Position numbers and translations under genes: made by a program
DNA from: Xanthomonas sp. 10-10
GTDB taxonomy: Bacteria; Pseudomonadota; Gammaproteobacteria; Xanthomonadales; Xanthomonadaceae
Assembly (NCBI RefSeq): GCF_040182365.1
Contig: NZ_CP144460.1
Coordinates: 4,766,935-4,830,934, forward strand
Length of the DNA stretch: 64,000 nt
Direction of reading: 5' to 3'
Notes under the pieces: model-generated
What the model was told of the DNA's origin: nothing
Database searches by the model: none
What the model saw: only the letters and a program-made list of their open reading frames with translations
Part shown: in pieces, positions 1 through 8,934 of the stretch
Layout of the letters: every line of letters begins with the position of its first letter
Position numbering within the stretch: position 1 is the first letter of the stretch

Positions 1-125
1 AGCACGAATGCGAATGGCGCCAACTGCGCGTGCACGGCAGCGGGAAGACCGGAGAAGTCGTCGCGCGTGGCCAGGTAGACGAAGGTGTCCTGCTTGCGTT
101 GGCTTTTATAGACGTAGGCGTGCAT
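1..125 (-). CDS. ycgL: YcgL-family protein, 5' part only
   Basis: A short reading frame runs off the left edge. Its ATG lies at 125-123 on the minus strand and the first residues are [19 protein letters not shown], followed by TRDDFSGLP. This is the characteristic N-terminus of the small YcgL domain family (about 80-90 residues), conserved in gammaproteobacteria and without a firm biochemical role. About 41 codons are visible and the C-terminal half is outside the window. It is divergent from the pigment ketosynthase gene at 317, so 126-316 should hold both promoters. Recognised by motif only. Confidence 0.8.
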   Translation of the reverse strand, partial: MHAYVYKSQRKQDTFVYLATRDDFSGLPAAVHAQLAPFAFV

Positions 126-316
126 GCGCGCGTGATCGCGCTCTAAGAGCGGTAGGTCGCGTCGATTGTGTCCCAATTGCGGCGACGGCGAAAGCGCGGC
201 CGCTGCGAAAAATCCCAGCCACGTCAGCGACATGACCGGCGCGTTCAGTTGCGCCGTCGACGGGGCCGGCGCACGCCGCCGATATACTGCGAGCACTTTT
301 TGCCAGCCAGACCATC

Positions 317-1540
317 GTGAGCCAAGCGCAGCATTCGTCCCAGATGGCCCCGGTCGCCGTCACCGCCTACACCTCCACCACCGCGCTCGGCGCTGGGCTC
401 GCGGCCCAGGCCGCCGCCCTGCAGTCGCGTCGCAGCGGCCTGCGTTACAACGATTTCGGACCGCAACCGCTGCCGTGCTGGATCGGCCGCGTCGACGGCG
501 TGGAAGCAGTCGTGCTGCCCGATGCGCTGCAAGGCTGGGACTGCCGCAACAACCGGCTGGCCTGGCTGGCCCTGCAGCAGGACGGCATGGCCGACGCCGT
601 GCAGGCAGCCGCCCAGCGCTACGGCGCCGAGCGCGTGGCGGTGATCATCGGCACTTCCACCTCCAGCATCGGCGCCAGCGAAGAGGCCTATACGCGGCTG
701 GTCGACGACGCCGACGGCGCGCGGTTTCCGGACGATCTGGCCCGCCCCATCGTGCACACTCCGCATTCGCTGGGCGACTTCGTCCAGCACGCCACCGGCC
801 TGCGCGGCCCCAGCGTGACCGTGGCCACCGCCTGTTCGTCCAGCGCCAAGGTCTTCGCCCAGGCGGCGCGGCTGATCGACGCCGGGGTGATCGACGCGGC
901 GCTGGTCGGCGGCGTGGACACCTTGTGCGGCAGCGTGCTGTTCGGCTTCAACTCGCTGCAGGTGGTCGCGCCCGAACCGTGCCAGCCGTTCGACGCGCGT
1001 CGGGTCGGCCTGAGCCTGGGCGAAGCCGGTGGCTTTGCGCTGGTCGAACGCACCGCCGCCGCCCCGGAGGCGACGCTATGGCTGTACGGCTACGGCGAAT
1101 CCAGCGATGCGCACCACATGTCCGCCCCGCATCCGCAGGGCCTGGGCGCGCAGCTGGCGATGCGCGGCGCGCTCGAACGCGCCGGCCTGGACGCATCAGC
1201 GGTGGGCTATCTGAATCTGCATGGCACCGCCACGCCGGCCAACGACAGCGTGGAAGCGGCAGCGGTGGCGGCGATCTTCCCGGACACCTTGCACGCCAGT
1301 TCGACCAAGGCCTGGACCGGCCACACCCTGGGCGCGGCCGGCATCGTCGAGTCGGTGATCGCGCTGCTGGCGCTGCGCGACGGCGTGCTGCCGGGCACGC
1401 TCAACAGTGCCGTGCCCGACCCCGCCTGCGGTCCGCAGATCCGCTTCGACAACGCCCATTCCCGGATCGATTACGCAATGAACAACTCCTTCGGTTTTGG
1501 CGGCAACAACTGTTCGCTGCTGTTCGGGCGGGCACGCTGA
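317..1540 (+). CDS. Beta-ketoacyl-ACP synthase of the xanthomonadin (aryl polyene) pathway
   Basis: This 407-residue FabF/KAS II-like condensing enzyme would extend an ACP-bound aryl starter with malonyl-ACP. The thiolase-fold triad is complete: nucleophile Cys173 in [11 protein letters not shown], His302 in [11 protein letters not shown] and His336 in [10 protein letters not shown]. The C-terminal NSFGFGGNN motif is also present. The start is a GTG at 317. The stop overlaps the next gene's ATG (TGATG at 1538-1542), so this enzyme and the Cys-less partner are probably translated together and pair as a KS/CLF heterodimer, as in the E. coli aryl-polyene system (ApeO/ApeC). The enzyme class is certain; the substrate is inferred from the locus. 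Confidence 0.93.
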   Translation: MSQAQHSSQMAPVAVTAYTSTTALGAGLAAQAAALQSRRSGLRYNDFGPQPLPCWIGRVDGVEAVVLPDALQGWDCRNNRLAWLALQQDGMADAVQAAAQRYGAERVAVIIGTSTSSIGASEEAYTRLVDDADGARFPDDLARPIVHTPHSLGDFVQHATGLRGPSVTVATACSSSAKVFAQAARLIDAGVIDAALVGGVDTLCGSVLFGFNSLQVVAPEPCQPFDARRVGLSLGEAGGFALVERTAAAPEATLWLYGYGESSDAHHMSAPHPQGLGAQLAMRGALERAGLDASAVGYLNLHGTATPANDSVEAAAVAAIFPDTLHASSTKAWTGHTLGAAGIVESVIALLALRDGVLPGTLNSAVPDPACGPQIRFDNAHSRIDYAMNNSFGFGGNNCSLLFGRAR

Positions 1541-2313
1541 TGCTGACCGCCACCATCGAAGGGATCGGTTTCTGGACCCAGGGCCTGCCAACCTGGGAAG
1601 CGGCGCATGCGTTCGTGCACGGCGCCCCGCTGCAGGAGACGCCCACGCGTCCGGCACCGCAACTGCTGGCCGCCAACGAGCGCCGCCGCGCGCCCGATAC
1701 GGTGGCGGTGTCGCTGGAAGCCGCACTGGCCGCCTGCACGGCCGCCGGCCGCGACCCCGCCAGCCTGCCGTCGGTGTTCACTTCCACACACGGCGATCTG
1801 GCCATCACCGATTACATGTGCACCACGCTGGCCAGCGACCCGCTGGCGATCTCGCCGACCAAGTTCCACAACTCGGTGCACAACGCCGCGGCAGGCTACT
1901 GGACCATCGGCGCCGGTGCGATGACCCCGGCCACGGCGATCAGCGCCCACGCCGCCAGTTTTGCGCAGGGCCTGCTGGAAGCGCTGGTGCAACTCACCGC
2001 CGGCGTCGATGCGGTGCTGCTGGCCGGCTACGACGCACGCTCGGTGGGGCCGCTTGGCCGCATCTCGCCCAGCCAGGGCCTGCTCGGTGGCGCGCTGGTG
2101 CTGGGCCGCGCCGGCCAGGCCGGCAAACCGCAGCTGCAGGCGCGGCTGGACGATGGCGCGCCGTCTCCCGATGATGGCGCGCTGGCGCACCATGTCGCAG
2201 GCAATGCGATGGCGCCGATGCTGCCGCTGTTTGCGCTGCTGGCCGGCCACGGCGACAGCGCTGCGCTGTATGCCGGCCCTGGCCGCGTGCTGCGCGTGGA
2301 GCTGCAGCGATGA
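1540..2313 (+). CDS. Ketosynthase-like chain-length factor
   Basis: A 257-residue protein with the fold signature of the ketosynthase N-terminal family but much shorter than a full condensing enzyme. Around the expected active site it reads KFHNSVHNAAAGYW, and there is no nucleophilic Cys, so it is unlikely to condense substrates itself. Aryl-polyene clusters normally pair a catalytic ketosynthase with such a Cys-less partner that sets chain length; the overlap with the upstream ketosynthase supports that. The ATG at 1540 was chosen because the frame upstream only shadows the ketosynthase gene. The stop overlaps the next start at 2310. Confidence 0.85.
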   Translation: MLTATIEGIGFWTQGLPTWEAAHAFVHGAPLQETPTRPAPQLLAANERRRAPDTVAVSLEAALAACTAAGRDPASLPSVFTSTHGDLAITDYMCTTLASDPLAISPTKFHNSVHNAAAGYWTIGAGAMTPATAISAHAASFAQGLLEALVQLTAGVDAVLLAGYDARSVGPLGRISPSQGLLGGALVLGRAGQAGKPQLQARLDDGAPSPDDGALAHHVAGNAMAPMLPLFALLAGHGDSAALYAGPGRVLRVELQR

Positions 2314-3131
2314 GCCGGGTGCCGTTGACCCGCGAGGACACCGCGATTCTGGTGCCCGCCCTGAACGAGGCATTGCGCATCCGCGAAGTGGTCACCGATG
2401 CCTTGACCTACTGCTCGCATGTGATCGTGATCGACGATGGCTCCGACGATGGCACCGCCGATTGCATCGCCGATCTGCCGGTGCGCCTGATCCGCCATCC
2501 GCAGCGCATGGGCAAGGGCGCCGCGTTGCGCAGCGGCTTTGCGCAGGCGCAGCAGATGGGCATGCGCGCGGTGATGACCATGGATGGCGATGGCCAGCAC
2601 AAGGCCGCCGACTTCCCGCGCCTGCTGGCCGCGGCCAACCGCCACCCCGGCTGCGTGATCGTCGGTGCGCGCATGCGCAAGCGCGCCACCCAGCCGACCA
2701 TCCGCCGGATCGGCAACGACTTCGGCGACTGGGGCATCGCCTGGGCCTGCGGCTTTCGCCTGGTGGACAGCCAGAGCGGCCAACGGCTGTATCCGGCCTC
2801 GGTGTTCACCCTGCCCGACGTGCCCGGCGAAGGCTTCGTGTTCGAAGCGCAGCTGCTGATTTCCGCCGCCCGCCAGGCCGGCGCGCGCGTGGTCGCGGTG
2901 CCGATCGAAACCCGCTACGCCGGCAGCGCGCCGGGCACCTTCCGCAAGAGCCATTTCCGGCTGGTGCGCGATCTTTGGGAAATCACCTCGCATGTGGTCA
3001 AGCAGGTGTGGGCCTATGGCCACATCTGGCGCGAGTACCGCAACGTGCGCGCCAACCCGGTGTTGATCGACGATGCCGACGCCGAATTTGCTACTGTGCC
3101 CTCGCCTACCAAGAGCGACCCATCCCCATGA
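2310..3131 (+). CDS. Family 2 glycosyltransferase
   Basis: A 273-residue GT-A glycosyltransferase of the dolichyl-phosphate-mannose synthase-like type. The N-terminal nucleotide-binding strand is AILVPALNEALRIREV, then IVIDDGSDDGTAD, and the metal-binding DXD equivalent is TMDGDGQH. There is no obvious C-terminal membrane domain. It overlaps the genes on both sides by four bases (ATGA at 2310 and at 3128), so it belongs firmly to the pigment operon. A role in adding a sugar to the polyene or its lipid/glycerol anchor is inferred; the donor and acceptor cannot be read from the sequence. Confidence 0.88.
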   Translation: MSRVPLTREDTAILVPALNEALRIREVVTDALTYCSHVIVIDDGSDDGTADCIADLPVRLIRHPQRMGKGAALRSGFAQAQQMGMRAVMTMDGDGQHKAADFPRLLAAANRHPGCVIVGARMRKRATQPTIRRIGNDFGDWGIAWACGFRLVDSQSGQRLYPASVFTLPDVPGEGFVFEAQLLISAARQAGARVVAVPIETRYAGSAPGTFRKSHFRLVRDLWEITSHVVKQVWAYGHIWREYRNVRANPVLIDDADAEFATVPSPTKSDPSP

Positions 3132-4750
3132 ATGCACAGCGTGCCGATGTCGTCATCACCGGGGGTGGCCTGGCCGGTCTGAGCCTGGCCCTGCAACTGA
3201 AGCAACGCGACCCGGAGCTTGCGATCACCGTGCTAGAGCGCCGTGCGCACCCGGTGCGCGAGGCGGCATTCAAGGTGGGCGAATCCACGGTGGAAATCGG
3301 CGCGCATTATTTCGCCGACGTGCTGGGCCTGCGCGAGCATCTGGAGACCGAGCAGATCCGCAAGTTCGGTTTCCGCTTTTTCTTCTCCGACAAGCGCGAG
3401 GACATCGACCGCTGCACCGAGCTGGGCGTCAGCCAGATCCTGCCGACGCCGTCGTGGCAGATCGACCGCGGTCGCTTCGAGAATTTCCTCGGCGAGCGCG
3501 CACGCGCACTGGGCATCAGTTTCCTCGACAACTGCAGCGTCAAGGGTGTGGACCTGTCCGACGACACCGCCGACCACGCGGTGCGCTACGAGCATGCCGG
3601 CGAGCCGGGCACGCTGAGCGCGCGCTGGGTGGTCGATGCCAGTGGCCGCGCCGGCCTGCTCAAGCGCAAGCTGGATCTGGCACAGGACAACGCGCATAAC
3701 GCCAATGCAGTGTGGTGGCGCGTGGAGGGCCTGATCGACCCTAACGGCTGGTCGCAGGACAGCAGCTGGCTGCAACGCTGCACACCGCCGGACCGCTGGC
3801 GTTCCACCAACCACATGTGCGGGCCGGGTTACTGGTTCTGGTTGATCCCGCTGTCGTCGGGCGCGCATTCGCTGGGCATCGTCTGCGATGCGCAGATGCA
3901 CCCGCTGGAGACCATGAACACGCACGAAAAAGCCATGGGCTGGCTGCGCCTGCATCAACCGCAGGTCGCCGCATCGCTGGACAAGGCCGACTACCGACTG
4001 CAGGACTTTCTGTTCCTGCGCAAGTTTTCGTATGGCTGCAAGCAGGTGTTCTCGTCGCAGCGCTGGGCGCTGACCGGCGAGGCGGGCCTGTTCCTGGATC
4101 CGTTCTATTCGCCCGGCAGCGACTTCATCGCCATCTCCAACACCTATATCTGCGAACTGATCGGCCGCGATCGCGCCGGCAGGTCGCTCAGCCCGTATAC
4201 CGAGCTGTATGAGCAACTGTATTTCTCGTTCTACGACAACACCCTGACCCTGTACCAGGATCAGTACGCCTTGTTCGGCGACGAACAGGTCATGCCGGTC
4301 AAGGTGATCTGGGATTACACCTACTACTGGTCGTTGCTGGCGCCGTTGTTCTGCTCCGGACGCATCGCCGACCTGAGCCTGTTGTCGCGCATGAAGGCGG
4401 ATTTTCTGTATGCGCGCGATCTGAACCTGTCCATGCAGCGCGTGCTGCACGACTGGGGCGTGCACAACACCGCACAGGGCATCGCCACCGGTGGTGGCCG
4501 CCTGCTGGACCAATATCTGATCGGCTGGTTCAACGAACTCAATGGCGCCTTGCACGACATCCTGGACGATGAGGCCTTCGCCGCACGCATCCACACCAAC
4601 GTGGCGCAAATGGCGGTGCTGGCCCGGGAGATCCTGCAGCAGGCACGCCACCGCCACCCGGAGTTGCCCGACCATGGCCTGGACGCCCTGACCGCCAACG
4701 CCAGCGGCGAGGCGATCCTGACGGCGACGTGGTACGCCGACGCGGCGTGA
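3128..4750 (+). CDS. FAD-dependent halogenase-like oxidoreductase 1 of the pigment operon
   Basis: A 540-residue flavoprotein of the tryptophan-halogenase-like superfamily. It has the dinucleotide fold motif GGGLAGL (about 12-18), VGESTVEIG in the region where halogenases carry GEAT or GESLLP, Lys79 in RKFGFRFFF near the place of the catalytic Lys, and WFWLIP (236-241), which fits the flavin-halogenase signature WxWxIP. Xanthomonadins are brominated aryl polyenes, so this is one of two bromination candidates here; it could instead be an oxidoreductase that has lost halogenation. ATG at 3128 overlaps the glycosyltransferase stop. It is the last gene of the operon starting at 317. Confidence 0.82.
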   Translation: MNAQRADVVITGGGLAGLSLALQLKQRDPELAITVLERRAHPVREAAFKVGESTVEIGAHYFADVLGLREHLETEQIRKFGFRFFFSDKREDIDRCTELGVSQILPTPSWQIDRGRFENFLGERARALGISFLDNCSVKGVDLSDDTADHAVRYEHAGEPGTLSARWVVDASGRAGLLKRKLDLAQDNAHNANAVWWRVEGLIDPNGWSQDSSWLQRCTPPDRWRSTNHMCGPGYWFWLIPLSSGAHSLGIVCDAQMHPLETMNTHEKAMGWLRLHQPQVAASLDKADYRLQDFLFLRKFSYGCKQVFSSQRWALTGEAGLFLDPFYSPGSDFIAISNTYICELIGRDRAGRSLSPYTELYEQLYFSFYDNTLTLYQDQYALFGDEQVMPVKVIWDYTYYWSLLAPLFCSGRIADLSLLSRMKADFLYARDLNLSMQRVLHDWGVHNTAQGIATGGGRLLDQYLIGWFNELNGALHDILDDEAFAARIHTNVAQMAVLAREILQQARHRHPELPDHGLDALTANASGEAILTATWYADAA

Positions 4751-4776
4751 ATTTTATGATGTGCAGAGATGCGTGG

Positions 4777-5238
4777 ATGAAACTTGGCTACTTCGTAACC
4801 TTGCTTGCGCTTAGTGCGCCGACGTACGCGGGGGAAATTGCTGCATGCTCGAATCCGTCAGGAAAGGGCTATTACGCCGAGACAGGCATCATCACGGCAA
4901 AAGACAGTGGCTGGAACGATGAAAAGATTACGGATGGCCTGACCAAACTGTCAAAGCATGGGGATGACTACGACCTGACGTATGTAGATGTACGTAAGGA
5001 GATAGTTTCAGCTCGCGAGGAGGGAGCAAAGGTCATGCTTCTGAGTCGCGGCACTAGCTCGGTGTCCGTGCTGGTTGTTTATCCTGGTAAGACTGCCGAG
5101 GTCTATACATTCCTCAAGACTTCTTCAGGGCATCCGGAATACATCCATACGCTTAGTCGGGCTGGAGATGAGGTGCTTATTACCAAGGCATCCGTGATGC
5201 ATGGCGAATGCAGCTACATCAACTTCGATGCGGTCTAG
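4777..5238 (+). CDS. Secreted orphan protein, low GC
   Basis: A 153-residue protein with a signal peptide: MKLGYFVTLLALSAPTYA followed by a likely cleavage before GE. The mature part has two Cys residues (near each end) and no domain I recognise. In-frame ATGs at 4756 and 4759 are alternative starts; 4777 was chosen because it places the signal peptide at the N-terminus. Its base composition is visibly poorer in GC than its neighbours, with AAA, GAT and TAT codons common, suggesting acquisition by transfer. Its stop overlaps the stop of the convergent reductase gene (CTAG at 5235-5238). Function unknown; probably not part of pigment synthesis. Confidence 0.7.
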   Translation: MKLGYFVTLLALSAPTYAGEIAACSNPSGKGYYAETGIITAKDSGWNDEKITDGLTKLSKHGDDYDLTYVDVRKEIVSAREEGAKVMLLSRGTSSVSVLVVYPGKTAEVYTFLKTSSGHPEYIHTLSRAGDEVLITKASVMHGECSYINFDAV

Positions 5239-5972
5239 CCCATTCCGCCATTGATGCCGATGACCTGGCCATTGATGTAACCGGCGGACTCCGAGCACAG
5301 AAACGCGACCAGTGCGGCCACTTCCTCGGGCTTGCCCACGCGGCCGGCCGGCACCATCTGCTTGATGATGTCCGGCGCGAAGCTTTCGCCGACCATCTCG
5401 CCTTCGATCACGCCCGGCGCCACCACGTTGACCGCGATACCGCGGCTGGCCATCTCGCGCGACAGCGACTTGCTGGCACCGTGCAGCGCCGCCTTGGCTG
5501 CGGCGTAGTTGGTCTGCCCGCGGTTACCCAGCACCGCCGCCACCGACGACACGCTGACGATGCGGCCCCAGCGCGTGCGCGCCATCGGCAACAGCAAGGG
5601 CTGGGTCACATTGAAGAATCCATGCAGCGACACATCGATGACCCGATGCCACTGGGCAGCGTTCATGCCAGCCATCGGCGCGTCGTCGTGGATGCCGGCG
5701 TTATTGACCACGATCTGGATCGGGCCGGCGTCCAGCAGGCGCTCGAGCGCCGCACCGCTGGCCTGCGCATCGGCCACATCGAAGGCCACCGCTTCGGCGC
5801 TGCCGCCGTCGGCCACGATCGCTGCGACCACTTCATCGGCGCGGGCGATATTGCGGTTGGCATGCACGATCACATGGCGACCCTGCGCCGCCAACTGACG
5901 GCAGATCGCACCACCAAGATCGCCGCTGCCGCCGCTGACGAGGGCGCGGCGCTGTGGAATGGATGTGCTCAT
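5235..5972 (-). CDS. 3-oxoacyl-ACP reductase (FabG-like SDR)
   Basis: A 245-residue classical short-chain dehydrogenase/reductase that should reduce the beta-keto group after each condensation with NADPH. Visible are the cofactor loop SGGSGDLGG (13-21), VVNNAG (88-93), Ser142/143 in VSVSSVAAV, and the YxxxK pair Tyr156/Lys160 in NYAAAKAAL. The C-terminus GYINGQVIGINGGMG is typical of FabG. The ATG at 5972 is preferred over an in-frame one nine codons upstream because GAGG lies just before it. Last gene of the minus-strand pigment operon; separated from the dehydratase gene by a REP-like palindrome. Confidence 0.92.
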   Translation of the reverse strand: MSTSIPQRRALVSGGSGDLGGAICRQLAAQGRHVIVHANRNIARADEVVAAIVADGGSAEAVAFDVADAQASGAALERLLDAGPIQIVVNNAGIHDDAPMAGMNAAQWHRVIDVSLHGFFNVTQPLLLPMARTRWGRIVSVSSVAAVLGNRGQTNYAAAKAALHGASKSLSREMASRGIAVNVVAPGVIEGEMVGESFAPDIIKQMVPAGRVGKPEEVAALVAFLCSESAGYINGQVIGINGGMG

Positions 5973-6048
5973 GAAAGCCTCGATAAAAGCCGCAGACACG
6001 ACGGCGGAAAGAGCCTCATCCTAACCACTCGCAGCAGGCGCAGGAATA

Positions 6049-6073
6049 GATCGCCCGCATTGATCGCCCGCAT
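6049..6073. repeat. 12-bp direct repeat
   Basis: The 12-mer GATCGCCCGCAT occurs twice, separated by one T, immediately beside the 25-bp palindrome. It may be a by-product of the same repeat-generating process. No function can be assigned. Confidence 0.5.
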
Positions 6074-6075
6074 CT

Positions 6076-6145
6076 TGTAGGAGCGCGCTTGCGCGCGATG
6101 CGGCTTCAGCGGTAACGCTTCATCGCGCGCAAGCGCGCTCCTACA
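6076..6145. repeat. REP-like palindrome with 25-bp perfect arms
   Basis: Two perfect 25-bp inverted arms (6076-6100 and 6121-6145, starting TGTAGGAGCGCGCTTGCGCG) flank a 20-base loop. This family of GTAGGAGCGCGC repeats recurs between genes in xanthomonads. The right arm includes the stop codon and last codons of the dehydratase gene (TAG at 6143-6141), so the element seems to have replaced the original 3' end or inserted exactly there. In RNA it would form a long hairpin between the dehydratase and reductase genes of one operon, which could stabilise upstream mRNA or reduce expression of the reductase. Confidence 0.85.
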
Positions 6146-6593
6146 GGGCCTGCGCGGCGCCCAGCATCACCGTGGCGCGCCCTTCGGCGAGCAACTGATC
6201 GCCGTGGCTCAGACGAAAGCTGTATTGCTGGCTGTCCTCGCCCTGCATCAGCACCTGCGCTTCGCACTCGATGGCATCGGGCAACGCGTCCAGATGGGTC
6301 ACGTGCAACTCTACGCCGCGCAACGCGACCAGCATGCCAGGGCGCACCGGCTTGCCGGATTCGCGACCCAACAGGCCGCCATGCACCGCCATGGCCTGCG
6401 CGCCGTATTCGCACAGATGCACCGCGCGCAGACGTCCATCGGCACGCAGCGGATGCATGTCGCTGCAATGCGCGTGACTGCGCAACACGATCCGCTGCGC
6501 ATCCCAGTCGACTAACTCTTCCCACAGGCACATGCTGCCCTGGTGCGGGATCAAGGCGGCAATTGCGTCACGTCCCTGCATGCGATGCTCCAC
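6141..6593 (-). CDS. Hot-dog fold 3-hydroxyacyl-ACP dehydratase (ApeP-like)
   Basis: A 150-residue hot-dog protein with IPHQGSMCLWEELVDWD at the N-terminus, as in the COG4706-type dehydratase subunits of aryl-polyene clusters, then AVHLCEYGAQAMAVHGG corresponding to the central helix. It would remove water from the 3-hydroxyacyl-ACP, giving one polyene double bond per cycle, probably as a heterodimer with the FabZ-like protein encoded at 11035-11322 (ApeI/ApeP pattern). The start at 6593 overlaps the MMPL stop by 26 bases; an ATG at 6581 is an alternative. Its last codons lie within the REP-like palindrome. Confidence 0.85.
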   Translation of the reverse strand: MEHRMQGRDAIAALIPHQGSMCLWEELVDWDAQRIVLRSHAHCSDMHPLRADGRLRAVHLCEYGAQAMAVHGGLLGRESGKPVRPGMLVALRGVELHVTHLDALPDAIECEAQVLMQGEDSQQYSFRLSHGDQLLAEGRATVMLGAAQAL

Positions 6594-8934
6594 TGGGTGT
6601 GCGCTCCAGTGCCGGCTCGCGCGACACCAGCAACGCCAGGATGAAATTGAACAACACGCCCAAGGCCACCGTGCTGCCGATCGCGCGCAGCACCGGGATG
6701 CTGGAGGCGGCCAGCAGCGCGAACACCAGCAATGTCATCAGGCTGCAGACGATCAACGCATGCAGCGTGCGCAGCTGATCGGCATGATCGTCGCCGGCAT
6801 GATCGAAGAACAAGGCGTAATCCAGGCCCAGGCCTGCGGCCAGAATCAGCGCGATCAGATGGAACAGGTTGAGCTCCACGCCGATGCCGCGCAGGATCGC
6901 CAGGATCAGCACGGTGGTCAGCGCCATCGGCAACAGCACACGCACGATACGGCGCGGATTGCGCAACGCGATCGCCACCGTCACTGCAAGCAGCAACGCC
7001 GCCACACCGAGCGCCCCCAGCACCCGGCCGCGGTAGGCGGCCACCAGCGATTCGGACGCGTCCTTGAGGTCCAGCAATTGCGCGCCGCTGCCCTGCACCG
7101 CCGCAGCCAACAGCGCCGGATCATGCAGGCCGGTCAGCGACACCAGGGCAGTCGTACGATCGCCGCGCCCCAATAGCAGGCCGCCCACCGACGTGGCCAG
7201 CGGCGAGCCGGTCAGATCCTTCGGCAGCAGCGGCGGCGCACGCTTGGCGGCATCCAGATCCTGCAGGAATGGCGCAAACGCATCGCTGCGGAATGGCGTG
7301 GCCGCCACCGCGCGCTCGGTCAGCGTGCGTGCCTGCGCCGCATCCGGCAACCGCGCCTGACGCGCCTGCTGGGTCTTGGCACTGGGCAGATACCGCGCGG
7401 CCATGTCGTAGCCGGTCAGGGCACCGTCGCGCACCAGCGCATCCAGCCGCGGCCGCAGGCGCTCGCTGGCCTGCAGCGCCGCCTCATCGCTGGCCGCAGA
7501 CAGCGCAAGCACGTAACGCACATCGGGCGCACCCAGCTCCTGACGCAAGCGGGTGTCCTGCGCCAATGCCTTGGGCGGCACCGGAGTGAGTTTGGACAGG
7601 TCGTTCTGCCAGAACTGGCCGGGCGCCAAAGCGATCACCGCAATGCCGATCACCGCGATCACTGCAAGGCTGATGCGTGGCCGCGGCAAGCGCGCGATGC
7701 CGCGCCACAGCCCAGCCAACAGGCGCGAATCGGCGTAGTCGCGCGGGGCCGGGTCGATCAGCCACGGCAACAGCCAACGCGTGGTCACCGCTGCAGTGGC
7801 CAGGCCGGCAATGGTGAACACCGCCAGCTGGCGCAGGCCATCCACGCCTGAAAACAGAAAGGTCACATACGCAATGCAGGTGGACACCACGCCGGTCGCC
7901 AGCGTCGGCCACAAATGCCGCGCGTTCTCGCGCGGATCCAGGCCGGGACGTTGATGGCTGAACAGGTGGATCGGGTAATCCTGCACCACGCCGATCAACG
8001 TGAAGCCGAATGCCACGGTGATCCCGTGCACGCCGTCGAACAGCAGTGCCACCGCGCCCAGGCCGGCCAGCCCCGCGCTCGCCAGCGGCAACACGCCCAG
8101 CACCGGAATCTTCCAGCTGCGGTAGGCGATCATCAGCAACAGCACCAGACCCACCGTATCCAGCGTGCCGATCCATTGCGACTCGCCCTGGGTGCGCGCG
8201 GTGATCTCCACCGCGAATGCGCCCGGGCCGGTCAAGGTCAGCTGCGTCGTGGTGCCCTTGCTGACCTTGGCGAACGCCGCCTGCACGGCGTCGTAGGCCA
8301 GCTGCTGGCCGGTAGGATCGAAGCCGGCCGCATGCGTCTGCACGATCAGCAGGGCCGAGGTACCGGCGCGATCGAACCACACCCCATTGCGCGTTTGCGG
8401 GGCGGCCGCCGGCTGCAGGGTCTCGGCCAGATGCAGCACTTCCAGCGTCGGGTCGCGCGGCAGCAGCGGCTCCACCATCGCCGCTGCCGGCGAGCCCAGA
8501 TCCTGCACGCGCGACTGCAACGCAGCTTCAAGCGTCGCCGCATCCAGCGCTGCGGTGTCGAAACTGTCGCTCAGCAGGTAGCGATACGGCAGCAAGCGCT
8601 CCGGAATCGCCTCCAATCCGGCAGTGCCGCCATTACCGACCAACTCGAACAGCGCCGGCTGCGCGGCCAGTGCCTGCTGCAACCGTTGCGATTGCTCGGC
8701 CAGGATGGCCGGGTCGCTATTGGACAAGGCCATCAGCAACAGCCGCGACCCCGGGCCTTCGCCCAGCTCTTCGATCAGCAGTTTTTGCGCCGGCGTACGC
8801 GGGGCAGGCATGAATTTTCGCAGATCGCCGGTGACCTTGAGCGTCTCGCTCAGCCAGAACCCGGCCACCACCAGCAGCGCCAGCCACAGCAAGGCCAGGC
8901 CAATGCGGCGGTTTGCGTTCAATTCAAAGGGCAT
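6568..8934 (-). CDS. MMPL/RND-family exporter of the pigment locus
   Basis: A 788-residue integral membrane protein with the two-fold arrangement of MMPL/HpnN-type RND exporters: one N-terminal helix (LALLWLALLVVAGFWL), a periplasmic loop, a block of helices around residues 230-400, then a second loop and helix block to the C-terminus. Aryl-polyene clusters regularly carry such a protein, presumed to move the lipid-linked pigment across the inner membrane, probably with the LolA-like carrier encoded upstream. The start at 8934 is the innermost of three tandem copies of the same 5' region; the two outer copies only give 74-residue ORFs. Confidence 0.88.
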   Translation of the reverse strand: MPFELNANRRIGLALLWLALLVVAGFWLSETLKVTGDLRKFMPAPRTPAQKLLIEELGEGPGSRLLLMALSNSDPAILAEQSQRLQQALAAQPALFELVGNGGTAGLEAIPERLLPYRYLLSDSFDTAALDAATLEAALQSRVQDLGSPAAAMVEPLLPRDPTLEVLHLAETLQPAAAPQTRNGVWFDRAGTSALLIVQTHAAGFDPTGQQLAYDAVQAAFAKVSKGTTTQLTLTGPGAFAVEITARTQGESQWIGTLDTVGLVLLLMIAYRSWKIPVLGVLPLASAGLAGLGAVALLFDGVHGITVAFGFTLIGVVQDYPIHLFSHQRPGLDPRENARHLWPTLATGVVSTCIAYVTFLFSGVDGLRQLAVFTIAGLATAAVTTRWLLPWLIDPAPRDYADSRLLAGLWRGIARLPRPRISLAVIAVIGIAVIALAPGQFWQNDLSKLTPVPPKALAQDTRLRQELGAPDVRYVLALSAASDEAALQASERLRPRLDALVRDGALTGYDMAARYLPSAKTQQARQARLPDAAQARTLTERAVAATPFRSDAFAPFLQDLDAAKRAPPLLPKDLTGSPLATSVGGLLLGRGDRTTALVSLTGLHDPALLAAAVQGSGAQLLDLKDASESLVAAYRGRVLGALGVAALLLAVTVAIALRNPRRIVRVLLPMALTTVLILAILRGIGVELNLFHLIALILAAGLGLDYALFFDHAGDDHADQLRTLHALIVCSLMTLLVFALLAASSIPVLRAIGSTVALGVLFNFILALLVSREPALERTPSGASHAGT

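Noticed and set aside
5208-6080. A 290-codon plus-strand frame opposite the FabG-like gene
   Set aside because: The minus-strand SDR has all catalytic motifs; the plus frame is His/Arg/Ala-rich noise.
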